This document shows positions 62,079 through 64,000 of a stretch of 64,000 bases of DNA, piece by piece. The position numbers and the translations under genes were made by a program. The DNA comes from Salegentibacter holothuriorum (GTDB lineage: Bacteria; Bacteroidota; Bacteroidia; Flavobacteriales; Flavobacteriaceae). The DNA lies in contig NZ_FUYY01000002.1 in assembly GCF_900168045.1 (NCBI RefSeq), positions 248,001 to 312,000 of the forward strand, in the 5' to 3' direction. Position 1 is the first letter of the stretch; the number at the start of each line of letters is the position of its first letter. The notes below the pieces were generated by a model, which saw only the letters and a program-made list of their open reading frames with translations, had not been told where the DNA came from and made no database searches.

Positions 62079-63121
62079 AATTTTTCATCTTGAAGATTAT
62101 TGTTGCCTTCTTCCCTGGGCTTCTCTTCATCTTCTCCCATTTCCCCTTCGTATTGTGTTTCTTCGGTTCGGGCATCATAGCCTAATTCTCTTAGATAGCG
62201 GGAAAAAATATCGGTATAACCGTGAGTGCAAATTACTTTTTCGGCTCCGGTAGCTTTTATAGATTTTAAAAGCCCCTGCCAGTCGCAATGATCTGAAAGC
62301 ACAAACCCCTTATCTATAGCTCTTCTTCTACGAGCACCCCGAAAGGTCATCCAACCACTTGCAGAAGCTGTGACATAAGGCACCATTTTTTTTATCCAGG
62401 GACTGCCGTGGGCACTTGGAGGAGCCACCACGATATTTCCTTTAAATTCATTCTTTTTGGTATCACGGGTAACCCTCGTAGTGTCCGGCATTTCAGATAA
62501 AGGGCGAATCACCTCCGTCATATTTTCTATAGCGCCATGAGTGTAAATTTTTCCGATAGAAGTATCGAGATGTTTTAGCAAACGCTGTGCTTTTCCGAGG
62601 GAATATCCAAAGATTACAGAGGTTCTACCATCTTCCTTATTTTGCTGCCACCAATTATTGATTTCGGTAAAAACTTCCGCTTGTGGTTGCCATTTAAAAG
62701 CTGGTAATCCAAAAGTACATTCGGTGATAAATGTGTGACATTTTACCGGCTCGTAAGGCACTGCTACACCATCTTCTTGATCTTTATAATCGCCGGTAAA
62801 AACCCAAACTTCGCCTTTATGCTCTACCCGTATTTGAGATGAGCCAATAATATGACCGGCAGGATGCAGGGAAAATTTCACACCGTTAATGCTAAAGGTT
62901 TCATTCCATTCTTTGCCGGAAACTTCAATTTCTCCCAGACGGTGTTTAATAATAGGAACATTGCTGTGATGGGTGATATATTTTTTATGGCCCCAGCGGG
63001 AATGATCTGCATGGCCATGGGAAATAATTGCCTTAGCTACAGGTTTCCACGGATCCAGGTAAACATCTGCCGCTTCGCAGAAAATTCCTTTTTTATTAAA
63101 AGCGAGTAAAGGTGGTTTCAT
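62075..63121 (-). CDS. Ligase-associated damage response exonuclease (MBL fold)
   Basis: 348 residues. The metallo-beta-lactamase metal motif H35-x-H37-x-D39-H40 (ISHGHADHSRWG) is followed by HPAGHIIGSSQIRVE and VFTGDYKDQ, then LSDHCDWQGLLKSIK (beta-CASP-like part). This protein is always found with the ligase and the Lhr-type helicase in this set; it is related to mRNA 3'-end processing factors but is expected to act on DNA. A charged tail (GEDEEKPREEGNN) extends past the core. First gene of the run, overlapping the ligase by 4 bases. Confidence 0.93.
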   Translation of the reverse strand: MKPPLLAFNKKGIFCEAADVYLDPWKPVAKAIISHGHADHSRWGHKKYITHHSNVPIIKHRLGEIEVSGKEWNETFSINGVKFSLHPAGHIIGSSQIRVEHKGEVWVFTGDYKDQEDGVAVPYEPVKCHTFITECTFGLPAFKWQPQAEVFTEINNWWQQNKEDGRTSVIFGYSLGKAQRLLKHLDTSIGKIYTHGAIENMTEVIRPLSEMPDTTRVTRDTKKNEFKGNIVVAPPSAHGSPWIKKMVPYVTASASGWMTFRGARRRRAIDKGFVLSDHCDWQGLLKSIKATGAEKVICTHGYTDIFSRYLRELGYDARTEETQYEGEMGEDEEKPREEGNNNLQDEKL

Positions 63122-63223
63122 TTTTCTTAGGTACTTAAATTGAAATTACCCAAAATGCAACGCTAAAAAAAAGGATTAAGAAAAGATTAGCGATTGACTA
63201 AATCCTAAACATTTTAGAGTTTT

Positions 63224-63259
63224 TTTGATAAAATATACATTAAGCTTTAAGTATATTTG
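63224..63259 (+). promoter_or_regulatory. Promoter of the TerB-like gene
   Basis: TTTG at 63224-63227 and TATATTTG at 63252-63259, an exact -7 box, lie 21 bases before the ATG at 63280. The 24-base spacing is slightly long. Confidence 0.55.
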
Positions 63260-63279
63260 TATATATAAAACTTTTTAAA

Positions 63280-63702
63280 ATGTCATTTTCAGATTTATTT
63301 GGTTCGGGAGAACACCTTCGTAACATCAATCACTTTGCTTCTATTGTAAACCTTGCGAGTGTAGATGGTGAGATTAACGAGAAAGAACGTGTGCTCTTAG
63401 AACGTTTTGCGCGTAAACTTGATATTAGCGAGCAGGAATATAATATGGTTATTAAAAATCCGCAAGAATTCCCTATTAGTGCCTATAATAGTGTGGAAAA
63501 ACGACTGGAACGTTTACACGATCTTTTTAAGATTATTTTTGCAGATAATGAAATAGACCAGGAAGAGCAGACGCTTATTAAGCGTTATGCTATTGGCCTT
63601 GGCTTCTCAAACGAGAATGCCGAGAAAATAATAAAAAGATCTATACAGATTTTTAGCGGACAATTGAATTTTGAAGATTACCAATATCTATTGGATAAGT
63701 AA
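63280..63702 (+). CDS. TerB family protein
   Basis: 140 residues, all helical. FASIVNLASVDGEINEKERV and LFKIIFADNEIDQEEQTLIK are the twin EF-hand-like acidic loops of TerB proteins, which bind metal in tellurite-resistance and related stress systems. Length fits the single-domain form. No ter operon is nearby, so the role is not clear. It is divergent from the ligase-associated operon and convergent with fbp. Confidence 0.88.
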   Translation: MSFSDLFGSGEHLRNINHFASIVNLASVDGEINEKERVLLERFARKLDISEQEYNMVIKNPQEFPISAYNSVEKRLERLHDLFKIIFADNEIDQEEQTLIKRYAIGLGFSNENAEKIIKRSIQIFSGQLNFEDYQYLLDK

Positions 63703-63751
63703 ATCTTCTAAATTATTTAGGCTTGTGAAAGTGTGAATAATCTCTTTCCAT

Positions 63752-63792
63752 AAAGCTGAAATAATCCAGAGTTTCGAGATTATTTCAGCTTT
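63752..63792. terminator. Bidirectional terminator between terB and fbp
   Basis: A 15 bp stem, AAAGCTGAAATAATC (63752-63766) with GATTATTTCAGCTTT (63778-63792), with A/T flanks on both sides. It lies between two convergent genes. Confidence 0.8.
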
Positions 63793-63828
63793 AAGATTTT
63801 ATATAATCTTTTCAATTAGTTATGCTTC

Positions 63829-64000
63829 TCAACTATACTTCCGCATAAACTCTTCAGCTTTATTTACCATATTTTTACTTCCGCAGAAAAAAGGTGCACG
63901 TTCGTGCAATTCTTTAGGCTGAATATCCATTATCCGGTTAAAACCGTCGGTAGCTTTCCCTCCGGCCTGTTCTACAATAAACGCCATTGGGTTACATTCA
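63829..64000 (-). CDS. fbp: Fructose-1,6-bisphosphatase class I, C-terminal fragment
   Basis: About 56 residues at the window edge: [20 protein letters not shown], then [19 protein letters not shown] and a final EEFMRKYS before TGA (63831-63829). The EQAGGKA and QPKELHER motifs are the conserved end of class I FBPase, the gluconeogenic phosphatase. The start lies outside the window. Confidence 0.92.
   Translation of the reverse strand, partial: ECNPMAFIVEQAGGKATDGFNRIMDIQPKELHERAPFFCGSKNMVNKAEEFMRKYS

Overview
The window comes from a Bacteroidota genome, almost certainly a member of the Flavobacteriaceae. The evidence is the gliding motility pair gldD/gldE behind mutY and ssb, a type IX secretion C-terminal sorting domain on a 992-residue protein, DUF4270 and DUF4199 proteins, an atpDC pair split from the rest of the ATP synthase genes, AT-rich spacers, and promoters with the Bacteroidota -7 box TANNTTTG. 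A seven-gene Mrp Na+/H+ antiporter operon suggests a marine or salt-adapted species. A Gramella/Zunongwangia/Salegentibacter-like genus is only a guess. Apart from gldD/gldE, the sorted protein and a few small accessory genes, most of the content is chromosomal housekeeping. I see no rRNA, tRNA, CRISPR array, prophage or intact insertion sequence.

Layout. 0-1.1 kb: ribosomal proteins L27 and L21. 1.1-6.6 kb: a membrane protein, a two-gene M16 peptidase pair, a small membrane protein and an EamA transporter. 6.8-10.4 kb: mutY-ssb-gldE-gldD (minus strand). 10.5-13.3 kb: HU-like protein, a 29-residue very basic protein, RNase G and RecX. 13.3-13.8 kb: repeat-filled spacer. 13.8-21.9 kb: biotin cluster (bioF, DUF2007 protein, bioD, bioA, a ketoacyl synthase, bioB) followed by two tandem JmjC-like cupin proteins. 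22-28.2 kb: an MgtC-like protein and mrpABCDEFG. 28.2-28.9 kb: decayed spacer with a broken Cro-type regulator. 28.9-36.4 kb: EamA transporter, atpDC, glmS, DUF4270 lipoprotein and a half-length glycogen-synthase-like protein. 36.5-41.2 kb: panC, panD, a flippase-like membrane protein, an esterase-fold protein with an altered nucleophile, and radA. 41.3-44.4 kb: toxin-antitoxin pair, M23 peptidase and a solo MutS-type ATPase. 44.4-51 kb: aldo/keto reductase, OmpA-like lipoprotein, xth, a DinB-like protein and a T9SS cargo. 51-57.3 kb: glycyl-tRNA synthetase, a coiled-coil protein, comF, an Ig-like lipoprotein, a YafV-like amidase and a DUF1440 protein. 57.3-63.1 kb: the ligase-associated DNA damage response set (Lhr-type helicase, ATP-dependent ligase, MBL-fold exonuclease), interrupted by a DUF559 endonuclease gene between two direct repeats. 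63.3-64 kb: TerB-like protein and the 3' end of fbp.

Most notable points. (1) The DUF559 endonuclease gene sits between two direct copies of a ~140 bp repeat, each starting exactly at the stop codon of the neighbouring gene. This looks like a small mobile unit, and the endonuclease has a one-base frameshift near its end. (2) A GC-rich intergenic repeat appears captured in frame in the N-terminus of the adjacent ligase. (3) Dispersed GTCATTGCGA repeats keep a central hairpin while its sequence changes. (4) The biotin cluster has its own ketoacyl synthase and two 2-oxoglutarate-oxygenase-like cupins but shows no recognisable pimeloyl-ACP methyl-ester genes. (5) Several proteins have lost hallmark residues: the esterase nucleophile, the glycogen synthase glycine loop and the RNase G zinc link.
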